Source: Euryarchaeota archaeon UBA256
Lineage (GTDB): Archaea > Thermoplasmatota > Poseidoniia > Poseidoniales > Poseidoniaceae
DNA length: 64,000 nucleotides
Direction: 5' to 3'
Assembly: GCA_002494645.1 (NCBI GenBank)
Contig: DACE01000010.1
Span: forward strand, 18,441 to 82,440
The position numbers were made by a program, and so were the translations under genes. Positions 35,961 through 43,883 of the stretch are shown piece after piece; position 1 is the first letter of the stretch, and each line of letters begins with the position of its first letter. Under the pieces are notes generated by a model that made no database searches, was not told where the DNA came from, and saw nothing but the letters and a program-made list of their open reading frames with translations.

Positions 35961-36944
35961 TCAAGTGTGGCGCTGCATCACAAAATCCGTGATGAGGAGA
36001 AGAACCTCTTTGGCTTGTGAATCGGGGAATTGATCCAATTCACTGCGGGCACGCTCCAAATGCGTTCGAACGAGAATTTCAGCGTATTCCATGCTGTCTG
36101 AACGGTTGAGTAGCGTCATTAACTCGTCAAAGTGCTCATCACTGAACGTTTCAATGAGATTAGCAAGACGCTGGCGGTGATGCCCATGGGAAAGTGTGAG
36201 GGCGTGGATAAGAGGGAGTGTCATCTTTCCTTCATAGACATCAGCCCCTCGTGGCTTGCCCATTCGTTCATCACCACGAAGGTCAAGTAAATCATCAACC
36301 AGTTGGAAGGCAATGCCTAATTCCATTCCAAAACGCTCCAGTCCCAGCGCTTGTTCTGCGGAAAGTCCTGCGGTTAATCCAGCAGCATGGCATCCTGCGG
36401 CAAAGGGACCTGCCGTTTTTCCTCGTACGATAGCCAAATAATCCTCGGGCGAGGTAGCCAGGTTGTGAACGTGGTCGAGTTGGAGGAATTCTGAGACGGC
36501 CATATTCGCACAACTGCGTGCTATGATGTCAACCACTTCCTCGCTCTGTCGTGCTGCGAGAGAGAAGCCCTGAACAAAGAGCCAATCCCCTGCTATCACT
36601 GCTTTGGCTTGACCGAATTGGGTGTGAATCGTCGGAAGACCCCGTCGTTCGAGCGCATTGTCATTGATGTCATCGTGAACCAGTGTCGCAGTGTGGATCA
36701 GCTCAAAGCCGAGTGCCAGAGGCATTACTTTGCTTTCGTCTTGGCCCCCAGCCAATTGATAGGCTAGCAGCAAAAGAAGCGGTCGCAATCGCTTTCCGCC
36801 GGCGTTGAGGATGCGGCCTGCCTCTCGAGCCACCTCTCCTGCTCCCTGTTCAAGTTCGCTCTCAATGAGGACCTCAAGGGCCGTATTGACGCGGTCGCGC
36901 ATGGCTTCCAACGCTGATTGAAGGGTGTCAACATCACTGCGCAC
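35961..36944 (-). CDS. Polyprenyl diphosphate synthase
   Basis: Builds linear isoprenoid chains by adding IPP. First Asp-rich motif DDIND in LVHDDINDNALERRG; second DD in FQLVDDLLDLRGDE, with KPRGADVYEGKMTLPLIHAL after it. The residues before the first motif are IHTATLVHDD, so position -5 is alanine, like octaprenyl/solanesyl-type synthases. GGPP synthases usually carry Phe or Tyr there. A product longer than C20 (a quinone tail) is therefore possible. Start is GTG 36944; ATG 36902, preceded by GGAAG, is an alternative. Linked to the geranylgeranyl reductase gene downstream. Confidence 0.92.
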   Translation of the reverse strand: MRSDVDTLQSALEAMRDRVNTALEVLIESELEQGAGEVAREAGRILNAGGKRLRPLLLLLAYQLAGGQDESKVMPLALGFELIHTATLVHDDINDNALERRGLPTIHTQFGQAKAVIAGDWLFVQGFSLAARQSEEVVDIIARSCANMAVSEFLQLDHVHNLATSPEDYLAIVRGKTAGPFAAGCHAAGLTAGLSAEQALGLERFGMELGIAFQLVDDLLDLRGDERMGKPRGADVYEGKMTLPLIHALTLSHGHHRQRLANLIETFSDEHFDELMTLLNRSDSMEYAEILVRTHLERARSELDQFPDSQAKEVLLLITDFVMQRHT

Positions 36945-37025
36945 AGTCCACGGAGGACGGTGGGCTTCTTAACCAGTCGTCACCGCCCATAACCTGCGAG
37001 GGCTTGCTCTCGCCGAGGTTATTTG

Positions 37026-38135
37026 ATGGAAAACAGGGAGCGGTTGGTGATTCTAACGACGCCGTCCCGCGGTGATGGCGTTCGCCTTCATGTTGAACGT
37101 GCGGTCGATACCCACGGCAAAAAAATGGACCTCTTGATGAAACAATTGCCGCACATGGAAACCGCTATTCAGACCCTCCAAGACGGGACGGGCGACCTTC
37201 TGGCCATGAGTGCGTTTGATTGGCTCGAATTTGACACTTCGGAATTGAGTATCGCTGGACTCCTCACTCGTAAAGAACCCACCTGGGTTTTGGTCGCCGA
37301 TGACAAGCCAGAGTACCTTGAAAACGAATCAGTGGTGATTTGTGACCATGAACTTCTGCGTCGCCAAATGAAGCGTATGAGGCAGGATGTGGTGCTCAAG
37401 ACGAGTCATGACCTCGCATCAGAAGTTGGTGATTCCAAGATGTTTGAATCTCTTGAAGACGGTGAACAATGGTCTTGGCTGGAAGAACAGCGTAAAAAGG
37501 GAGTAATTGATGGTTTTATTGCACCAAGGTCAGTCCATTCAGATTACCGCTTCCGGGGACGAAGGCATACGCTTGGACTTCAGCGAGACAGTTCTGAACA
37601 AAACAGGGAACGCTTCATTCCGCCACCACTTCACGGATTTACGTTGCTTGTTTCCCGGCAAGGTTTCCTTTCAACAGCAGTTCAAGAAATGCTCGACCCA
37701 AGTGCCCACCTTGCTTACCGTCTGGAATCTGCCATGATGGAGAGTCTCGATGACGAATTACGACCGATTACGGGTATTTTTGTCGAGCAGCGTAAAATAT
37801 CAACCATCCTCAAGAAGGCCAGAGAAAATGAAGATGAAATTGTGCTGAATTCTCTAACAGACCCCGACAAACCTACCAAAAAGGCACTACGGCCGGGCCC
37901 GAGGGTTGAAATGATGATCGAAACACTCAACCCCTCTGGTACCGTTACCGCAGCATGTGAACGGATGGTCGTGATTGAGGACAGCCATGTTGGCATGGTG
38001 AATTTACTTCGTGAATTTATTCACCTCATCACCATCATGACTTCAGACCATGAAGCCACCAAACGGAAGATTCCGGGTATGCCCGACGTATTCAGTGACG
38101 CCAGCCCGAGGCTTCTCGACTTTGATGAAAATTAA
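37026..38135 (+). CDS. Hydroxymethylbilane-synthase-like protein lacking the cofactor cysteine
   Basis: A 369-residue protein without close look-alikes, but its segments line up in order with porphobilinogen deaminase (HemC). TTPSRGDGVRLHVERA fits GTRGSPLALWQ; LQDGTGDLLAMSAFDWL fits the region of the HSLKDLP motif; AGLLTRKEPTWVLV fits AVLPREDPRDALV; HELLRRQMKRM fits SSLRRQAQ; and LESAMMESLDDELRPITG fits the segment that holds the dipyrromethane cysteine (GGCxxPxG). The cysteine and much of HSLKD are absent, so deaminase activity is unlikely. ATG 37026 follows GAGGTTAT. It is divergent from the prenyl synthase. I consider the homology plausible but unproven. Confidence 0.45.
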   Translation: MENRERLVILTTPSRGDGVRLHVERAVDTHGKKMDLLMKQLPHMETAIQTLQDGTGDLLAMSAFDWLEFDTSELSIAGLLTRKEPTWVLVADDKPEYLENESVVICDHELLRRQMKRMRQDVVLKTSHDLASEVGDSKMFESLEDGEQWSWLEEQRKKGVIDGFIAPRSVHSDYRFRGRRHTLGLQRDSSEQNRERFIPPPLHGFTLLVSRQGFLSTAVQEMLDPSAHLAYRLESAMMESLDDELRPITGIFVEQRKISTILKKARENEDEIVLNSLTDPDKPTKKALRPGPRVEMMIETLNPSGTVTAACERMVVIEDSHVGMVNLLREFIHLITIMTSDHEATKRKIPGMPDVFSDASPRLLDFDEN

Positions 38136-38196
38136 GCGACCGGTTATGCCGTTATCGTTGGAAAATCGGCCTTCACACCACAAGGTCACTACGAAG

Positions 38197-38206
38197 GCAT
38201 ATATGC
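38197..38206 (+). promoter_or_regulatory. TATA box of the SAP-repeat gene
   Basis: GCATATATGC, a palindromic TATA-like element, lies 37-46 bases before ATG 38243. Transcription would start near 38225-38230, leaving a very short leader that contains AGGTGA (38230-38235) as ribosome binding site. Confidence 0.5.
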
Positions 38207-38242
38207 TTTGAATGCGGCAAATCGCTCATAGGTGAATTCCGA

Positions 38243-39982
38243 ATGGACAAATCAGCATTGCTTGCGACCCTCTATCAGGCTCGCTTTGATGATTTGAAGG
38301 CCACTGCCGGAGAGCACAATCTTCCCAAATCTGGCTCGGTTGAAATGCTGCGGGCCCGATTGATACGGCATCTTATTTTGAGCGATTGGGATTTCTCAAC
38401 TGAGGGGTTAAAGACGATTAGTAATGCTGACCTCGGAGAACTTCTGGGCATTTTTGGCATTAAAAAGTCCGGTTCAATCAAAGCTCGCCGTCAACGTTTG
38501 TACCTTCACCTCCACCACGATCCGAAGCAACTGACTACCGATAAATTGGATGAAAAAACAAAAGAGGAAATTCACGCATTGTGCAAGGACCTTGAACTCC
38601 CCCTTTCAGGCAATAAACAAACACTTCTTGTCAGGGTGGCAGGCGTTCTGGCCTCCCAGGAGAGTGCTTGGGGCAAAGTCAAGAAGAGCCTAAGAAGGCC
38701 CCGGAATGCAGGCAATCTCCCTACCATCCCAAAGTGGGAAGAGGACGCCATTGAACCTACTGAAGTGGAAGAAGCGGTGAGTGGTTTTGTTGACGAACAT
38801 GACGAGGGATGGACCTTTGAAGAGGAGACCAACCTCAGAGAAGAACTCGCTCAAATGGGTCATGAGATTTCTCAAGCATCCATCGCCTCGAGCGTCGATG
38901 AAGAATTGCGCCATCAAAGCACAAAAGATGAACGCAGTGTCCCTCCGATGATTCAAGAGACGATGTCGCAGGAAACATACAGCCTTGAAATTGAAACAGC
39001 TCTCCTTGAAATGCGTGAGCGGATGCCTGAAGTTCATGCACTTGCTCGTGATTTCCTCATGGTGAGTTCAACGACCAACGAAGACGACATGCAGGCCTTT
39101 ATCGATTCAATGCGCCACCACGGATTTTCAACTGACCTCGCCCCAGTACACCAAGCCATCCACCAAGCGATCATGGAATTGGACTATCAAATTCAGCAAG
39201 AGAGCACGGCGGCGGTGGCCATGCCACAATCCTGGAGTGAACGAGAGGCTTTGCGCTTCTTTGAACAAGTGCGAAGCACCCTCCGAGACCGCCTAGAAAA
39301 CATGCTTGCTCTGCACCCACACGACCCCGTCAAAGCCCGATTGGCGTTTGAAGGGGAAGCAAGGGAACTCGGCCTTGACCTTCGAATCCCAAGCGTATCA
39401 GGGCGAGTTCATGCTTTGTTTGACCTTCATGTTGAAATTGCCGAAACACAGGCCTTGCACGACCCCACCGTTCAGCGTAGGGAGCGAATGATGCGCATCT
39501 TACACCGAGGCGCCATTCACATGAATGAACGCGAGCGTATGACAATCGAGCGTCTTGAACGAAATATCGGCTCTTTCGAAGAACTTGTACAAACCATTCT
39601 TGAAAGTGGTGAAGAAGGATTTGATGAGGCGCAACAAGCCCTTGTTATTCGATTCCTTGAGTCGAAAGGATACGATGTGAACACTGCAGACCTAAGGCCG
39701 CGAGTCCTTGCATGTGCAGGAATCCTGGGTGCTGAAATGGGCTTCCTCTCACCAAGCGAAATCCCACGAATTGCGCCTGGCGTTCTGGTCAGCGAAACTG
39801 AAGTCGATGCAATCGTAACCGAACTCAAAGCCCTGGCGTCGAGTTTCAAAACCGAAGAGGTTGAAGATGGCGACCTTGACGAGGAAGTCGCAGAATCCGT
39901 TGCTGATGCCTCGCACACCATCAATCGAGTCAAGAGTAAAATCGATCGCGTGGATGATTTGTTAAACAGGCTACGTGGCTAA
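38243..39982 (+). CDS. Protein with three SAP-like DNA-binding repeats and long helical tail
   Basis: A 579-residue protein. The first 140 residues hold three helix-turn-helix units of the SAP type: LKATAGEHNLPKSGSVEMLR, LGELLGIFGIKKSGSIKARR and HALCKDLELPLSGNKQTLLV, each with the Leu-x2-Leu ... Gly/Ser ... basic pattern. SAP motifs bind AT-rich or scaffold DNA. The rest is acidic and helical, with possible coiled coils (MHEIS-like stretches, QVRSTLRDRLENMLALHPHD) and an end rich in Glu (EVEDGDLDEEVAESVAD). No catalytic motif is seen. TATA and AGGTGA are good. The stop abuts the Tad ATPase stop. Probably a chromosome-organising or nucleoid protein, by inference. Confidence 0.65.
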   Translation: MDKSALLATLYQARFDDLKATAGEHNLPKSGSVEMLRARLIRHLILSDWDFSTEGLKTISNADLGELLGIFGIKKSGSIKARRQRLYLHLHHDPKQLTTDKLDEKTKEEIHALCKDLELPLSGNKQTLLVRVAGVLASQESAWGKVKKSLRRPRNAGNLPTIPKWEEDAIEPTEVEEAVSGFVDEHDEGWTFEEETNLREELAQMGHEISQASIASSVDEELRHQSTKDERSVPPMIQETMSQETYSLEIETALLEMRERMPEVHALARDFLMVSSTTNEDDMQAFIDSMRHHGFSTDLAPVHQAIHQAIMELDYQIQQESTAAVAMPQSWSEREALRFFEQVRSTLRDRLENMLALHPHDPVKARLAFEGEARELGLDLRIPSVSGRVHALFDLHVEIAETQALHDPTVQRRERMMRILHRGAIHMNERERMTIERLERNIGSFEELVQTILESGEEGFDEAQQALVIRFLESKGYDVNTADLRPRVLACAGILGAEMGFLSPSEIPRIAPGVLVSETEVDAIVTELKALASSFKTEEVEDGDLDEEVAESVADASHTINRVKSKIDRVDDLLNRLRG

Positions 39983-41224
39983 TCAATGCTGCTGGGCATA
40001 GAAATTTTGTACAACTGAAGTCACTGTTTGGATGTCAGAAATACCGCGCTCTGCCAAATCCTCAATGATGGCTTGACGTTGAGACACATGCCGTTCAAAG
40101 ACATCCGGCGTTACTCCAGCAGCATTGCAAATCGTTTCACGCAACTTGGAAGGTATCCCCGTTTCTTCAATTTGGTCGGTGGCAGCATTGTACTTCCAGA
40201 TGGCGTTCAATCGAGGCTTATCTCCCTCCATACCGGCTACTTCTGCAACCTCTGTGATTTTACGTGCAGTTTTACCATTCACGTGAAGGCGAGCTTGGAT
40301 AATAATCAAATCAAGGCCGCTGAGCATGATTGGAGGAACGCTCATGGGAGGGTTGATCATACGAGTGACCGTTTCTTGAGCCGTGTTAGCGTGCAGTGAA
40401 CCAAAGGAACCATCGTGACCCGTATTCATCGCAGTGAGCAACGTTGCACACTCTGGACCGCGAACTTCACCAACGATGATTCGGTCTGGGCGCATACGCA
40501 GACTTGATTTTAGGCAGTCATTCATGTCGACCTCCTGTGTTCCATCTGGGCGCTCACGGCGAGTCTCCATTCGCAACCAGTGGTCATGGTACACTTGCAA
40601 TTCAGCGGTATCTTCCACAGTGAGCAAGCGGCGTGACCATGGAATATACATTCCGAGGCAGTTGAGAGTCGTGGTTTTACCTGAACCTGTACCACCAGCA
40701 ATGACGAAGTTCGCAGGACGGCTGTCAAGGCCTTCAATCCAAACCCACATCATCGCTGCAAGGCGCGCATTGACGGTCCCAAAGTTAACCAAATCAATCA
40801 TCGTAAGCGGGTCTTCCTTGAACTTACGAATCGTGAGGGTAGGGCCGTCTGGGGAAACGGGGGGTATGGTCCCGTTCACACGGGAGCCATCGGGAAGGCG
40901 ACCATCAAAGATGGGGACAAGACCAGGTCCGTCGCCAAGTGGTACGTTGGTGAAGGAAGCGATGTTTTTGGCAATCTGAAGCCCGGATTCATCATCAATC
41001 CAAATGTTGGTTCGGCACATGCCGTGATTGCGATGGGCGACTTTGACACATTGTACGCCACCATTGTACATCACTTCTTCCAAATTATCGTCTTCAAAAA
41101 GCGCTGCAAGATCCCCGTAAGGATTGGCCTGAATATCACCTTCTACGTGGTAGATGGGTGAAGGGTGATTTGGCTCTGTGTAAATGGTGACTCGTCCGTA
41201 TTGTTCTAAAATCTGTTCTGACAT
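39983..41224 (-). CDS. tadA: Secretion ATPase, TadA/CpaF type
   Basis: Motor of a type II/IV secretion or pilus system. Walker A is GGTGSGKTTTLN near residue 178. Other motifs: the Asp box RRLLTVEDTAELQ, Walker B region RPDRIIVGEVRGPEC, and NTGHDGSFGSLHANTAQETV (His box), all worded as in CpaF/TadA rather than archaellum FlaI. Length is 413 residues; the C-terminal 60 residues are an extra helical domain. GGAGG overlapping the tadB stop precedes ATG 41224. Forms a three-gene unit with two membrane proteins. Confidence 0.9.
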   Translation of the reverse strand: MSEQILEQYGRVTIYTEPNHPSPIYHVEGDIQANPYGDLAALFEDDNLEEVMYNGGVQCVKVAHRNHGMCRTNIWIDDESGLQIAKNIASFTNVPLGDGPGLVPIFDGRLPDGSRVNGTIPPVSPDGPTLTIRKFKEDPLTMIDLVNFGTVNARLAAMMWVWIEGLDSRPANFVIAGGTGSGKTTTLNCLGMYIPWSRRLLTVEDTAELQVYHDHWLRMETRRERPDGTQEVDMNDCLKSSLRMRPDRIIVGEVRGPECATLLTAMNTGHDGSFGSLHANTAQETVTRMINPPMSVPPIMLSGLDLIIIQARLHVNGKTARKITEVAEVAGMEGDKPRLNAIWKYNAATDQIEETGIPSKLRETICNAAGVTPDVFERHVSQRQAIIEDLAERGISDIQTVTSVVQNFYAQQH

Positions 41225-41227
41225 GCG

Positions 41228-41959
41228 TTAACCTCCAACGGCTTTGACGGCTCCAAGATACAAGCCCATGGAAATGGCCATCCACATGGGTAGCCACCAC
41301 AGGGTATCTCGAAACCGGCCCATCATTCTTCCAGAAACACTCACGCCGACGGCCGAGGCTGCTGCGAAGAAATAACTGAATGTTTGATTGAATGAACTGA
41401 TTTGGAAGCCTTTACTCGCTGGGGCAAATAAGCCAACAATGAAGGCGATGAGCACAGGTAAGCCAACGCTTACAAAGAGGATGATGAGGATGCCTCGCCC
41501 TTGAAGTTCACTTTCCCGGCGATTCATGAGGTCGTTAAGGCGCTCGTAATCTCGGCTGAGGTCAGCAAGAATATCTCGAAGCGAAGAATCCTGTTGTATG
41601 GCCGTTTCAATCAAGACCATGACGCGTTGAACTTGACTTGAACGTGTTTTTGCTGCAAAGGCTCCGAGGCTTGCTTCAAAGGAAGATGCATGGCTTTCTT
41701 TGAGCGTTTCCCCAAGTAAGGCAGCAAGAGGACCATCGTTGGCCTCTGATTGTTCCATCATGGCTTCCTGAAGGCCACGTCCAGCACCGACTGAATCCGA
41801 GAGAGCCTCGAGGAAGGTTGGCAACTCGTTCTCAATCGCTCGACGACGGCGCCGTTCGAGCATAGGAGGAATCCCTCCACCTGCGCATGCAATGGCGATA
41901 ACGCCGATGTAAAGTAAGAGAGCAGAGTCATTGAAGGATTCAAGAAAGCCATACAACAC
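41228..41959 (-). CDS. tadB: TadB-like membrane protein (type II secretion F domain)
   Basis: Inner-membrane platform of the Tad-like system. A 243-residue protein with a membrane helix near the N-terminus (LLYIGVIAIACAGGGIP), a cytosolic T2SSF segment (FLEALSDSVGAGRGLQEAMM, DILADLSRDYERLNDLM) and three C-terminal helices (ILIILFVSVGLPVLIAFIVG and others). It uses GTG 41959 as start, with GAGGCG in front overlapping the tadC stop. It is four bases upstream of tadA. Confidence 0.85.
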   Translation of the reverse strand: MLYGFLESFNDSALLLYIGVIAIACAGGGIPPMLERRRRRAIENELPTFLEALSDSVGAGRGLQEAMMEQSEANDGPLAALLGETLKESHASSFEASLGAFAAKTRSSQVQRVMVLIETAIQQDSSLRDILADLSRDYERLNDLMNRRESELQGRGILIILFVSVGLPVLIAFIVGLFAPASKGFQISSFNQTFSYFFAAASAVGVSVSGRMMGRFRDTLWWLPMWMAISMGLYLGAVKAVGG

Positions 41960-41968
41960 GATATCGCC

Positions 41969-42556
41969 TCACAATCCCGGGTCTTTTGTATGCGCCTTAA
42001 GACCGATAAGCGCCATGCCGATGAGCGTCACAATGAGCCCTATATTGACTACTGAATTGATGACTGCAGGCTCAGGAAGTGACATGAAGGCTCCTAAATC
42101 ACCCGACATGAGCTGTGGGACTAAACCTACAATTGCTAGGATGATTGGGCCGATCATACCGATTGAAAGAAGCGTTTCTGGAACACCTCCCAATTCTTCG
42201 ATGTACTTTTCGACCTCTTCGCTACGGTCTTCTTCCATGCGCGTTCCTTGTTTCTTGAGTGTTTCAACCAAGTCAGTATTCTGTGTGACGTTGGTGTACA
42301 GTGTATTCAACAAGCGCTTGTAACCCGCAGATTCTGCGATTTTCATTTGTGATTTAAGTTCAGGTCCTAGCCCGCGACTATTTCCTTTACGTAGTCGCTT
42401 CATCATCGCTGAAAAATCTTCAGATATGACCCCATAACCGCCTTTGCCGATGGTGTGTAGGGCTGCTTCCAAACCAACACCCGATGACATGAGAACGTCC
42501 ATGGTACGAATAACATAGAGCAATTCTCTCTTTTCATCGAGTTTGCGCATGGTCAT
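41969..42556 (-). CDS. tadC: TadC-like membrane protein (type II secretion F domain)
   Basis: Second platform protein, 195 residues. A cytosolic T2SSF part (VLMSSGVGLEAALHTIGKGG, KQGTRMEEDRSEEVEKY) is followed by three membrane helices (IGMIGPIILAIVGLVPQLM, AVINSVVNIGLIVTLIGMA). Start ATG 42556 with GAGAGG in front. The two F proteins resemble each other only weakly, as in bacterial tadB/tadC pairs. The preceding 117-residue protein is 7 bases upstream and may belong to the same unit. Confidence 0.82.
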   Translation of the reverse strand: MTMRKLDEKRELLYVIRTMDVLMSSGVGLEAALHTIGKGGYGVISEDFSAMMKRLRKGNSRGLGPELKSQMKIAESAGYKRLLNTLYTNVTQNTDLVETLKKQGTRMEEDRSEEVEKYIEELGGVPETLLSIGMIGPIILAIVGLVPQLMSGDLGAFMSLPEPAVINSVVNIGLIVTLIGMALIGLKAHTKDPGL

Positions 42557-42563
42557 CGGCCTC

Positions 42564-42917
42564 TCAAATCACATCTTCGAGCAATTCAAAGTGGAATGTT
42601 TCGTTGGAACTATCGTATTCCATAACGGCAAAAATGACCTTGACATCTCGTTCTTCGAAGGGGTCGTGGATGTATGGTTGACCGGTTCGGAACATAGCAA
42701 CAATTCGCTTGTAGTCTTCCATTGAAAGTTCGCCGTTCACAGTATACAAGGTCGATTCAGAGCCCTCGTCATGCAGGTCGTCACCTTCTTGGCCACGAAT
42801 GACTGTTCGTGTCAGTCGTCGTGTCATACGAATTTTGATATCCGCATTTGGTATGCGCACCCAATCTGAACTTGATGTCCCAGAAGCGGGACGAATGAAG
42901 AAATCCATTCCTGCCAT
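42564..42917 (-). CDS. Small protein of unknown function at the head of the Tad-like cluster
   Basis: A 117-residue soluble protein with mostly beta structure by eye: WVRIPNADIKIRMTRRLTRT, GSESTLYTVNGELSMEDYKR, and VKVIFAVMEYDSSNETFHFE. The layout (a strand, then a GEL segment, then IHDP, then a closing strand pair) is reminiscent of phage-tail or baseplate adaptor domains, but I cannot confirm this. It is 7 bases upstream of tadC and on the same strand, so it is probably co-transcribed. No signal peptide. A possible accessory of the secretion system. Confidence 0.6.
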   Translation of the reverse strand: MAGMDFFIRPASGTSSSDWVRIPNADIKIRMTRRLTRTVIRGQEGDDLHDEGSESTLYTVNGELSMEDYKRIVAMFRTGQPYIHDPFEERDVKVIFAVMEYDSSNETFHFELLEDVI

Positions 42918-42971
42918 AATGACCCCTGCTTATCCCACACCGTGAGAGGGACTTCAATGTGTTGGATTGAT

Positions 42972-43883
42972 TTAATCGCTTGAAGCAAGTCTGAACCAGC
43001 CGAATCGAGGCTCTTCAAGTTGTCCTGACTCAAGTAATTCTTCGATGATGGATTCTGCTTTCTCACGAAGATGGCCGCGTGCTGCTGCATTCTTCAAGAG
43101 CGTGTCAAAATCTACGCCTTCGCCTTGGTCCAGCTGTTGAATGGCCTGTCTGAGGAAGGTTGTGAGTTCTGCGCCTGATTCCTCAGAACCCTCTTCACCC
43201 GTAGGGAGAGACATCACTGGTGGGGCTGTTGTTGCTGCTTCTATCCGCCCCTCGGCGATGTCGAGAGCTTGCATGAGGTTCAGTTTGAAGGGTTCAAGGT
43301 CGATTTCACCGTAATGGTTTCGAGCAGCCAGGAGGCTGGTGTCCAGCTTCTGCCGCCCGTATGCTTCCATGGTTGGTTCAACTTCAAGCGATGAGGTATA
43401 GGCATTCATTCTCTTCATGGTGCTTTCGCAGGCATCCAATAACCAGTTTGCGTAAACCTCTCGAGAGACTACACATGCCTCTTCAGGACGAAGTGAAGTG
43501 TAGACTGCGCCCTCATCTGTTTGGTACCATCGTGACTTTGCAGTCATCATGACAAGCAAGGGTTCTCCATCATCAATTCGCTCCACCCATTGATGGGAAA
43601 GCTCTCTCATCATTTCGGAATTGTAATCGCCAACTGAAAAATAATGGAGACCAGTAGGGTCACGAAGTTGCCCTTGGAAGAGCGTTGAGCCGTTACTGGT
43701 CTCACGTAATTCAAGACGTTCAAGAAGGCCGGCTGCCACGACACGGTTGACCTTAGCGCCTAACTTCGTGATCACAAAAGAAGGATCATATTCGCCTGAA
43801 CCTTTCTCGTGAAGGGTTGAACTGCCAAATTCAGAAGCGAGCAGTAGATGTGCTGGTTGGCGTTGAATTCGTCGTGATTCCAT
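42972..43883 (-). CDS. RPA-associated protein (COG3390-like)
   Basis: A 303-residue partner of archaeal RPA. An N-terminal winged or OB part reads RIQRQPAHLLLASEFGSSTL, SFVITKLGAKVNRVVAAGLL and LFQGQLRDPTGLHYFSVGDY, as in haloarchaeal RPA-associated proteins. A helical middle follows, and a C-terminal winged-helix-like end (AAARGHLREKAESIIEELLES). ATG 43883 shares its A with the RPA stop codon (TGATG), so the two are translated as a coupled pair; GGTGG lies upstream. A longer TTG start at 43898 is unlikely. The role in stabilising RPA on single-stranded DNA is inferred from the haloarchaeal family. Confidence 0.8.
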   Translation of the reverse strand: MESRRIQRQPAHLLLASEFGSSTLHEKGSGEYDPSFVITKLGAKVNRVVAAGLLERLELRETSNGSTLFQGQLRDPTGLHYFSVGDYNSEMMRELSHQWVERIDDGEPLLVMMTAKSRWYQTDEGAVYTSLRPEEACVVSREVYANWLLDACESTMKRMNAYTSSLEVEPTMEAYGRQKLDTSLLAARNHYGEIDLEPFKLNLMQALDIAEGRIEAATTAPPVMSLPTGEEGSEESGAELTTFLRQAIQQLDQGEGVDFDTLLKNAAARGHLREKAESIIEELLESGQLEEPRFGWFRLASSD

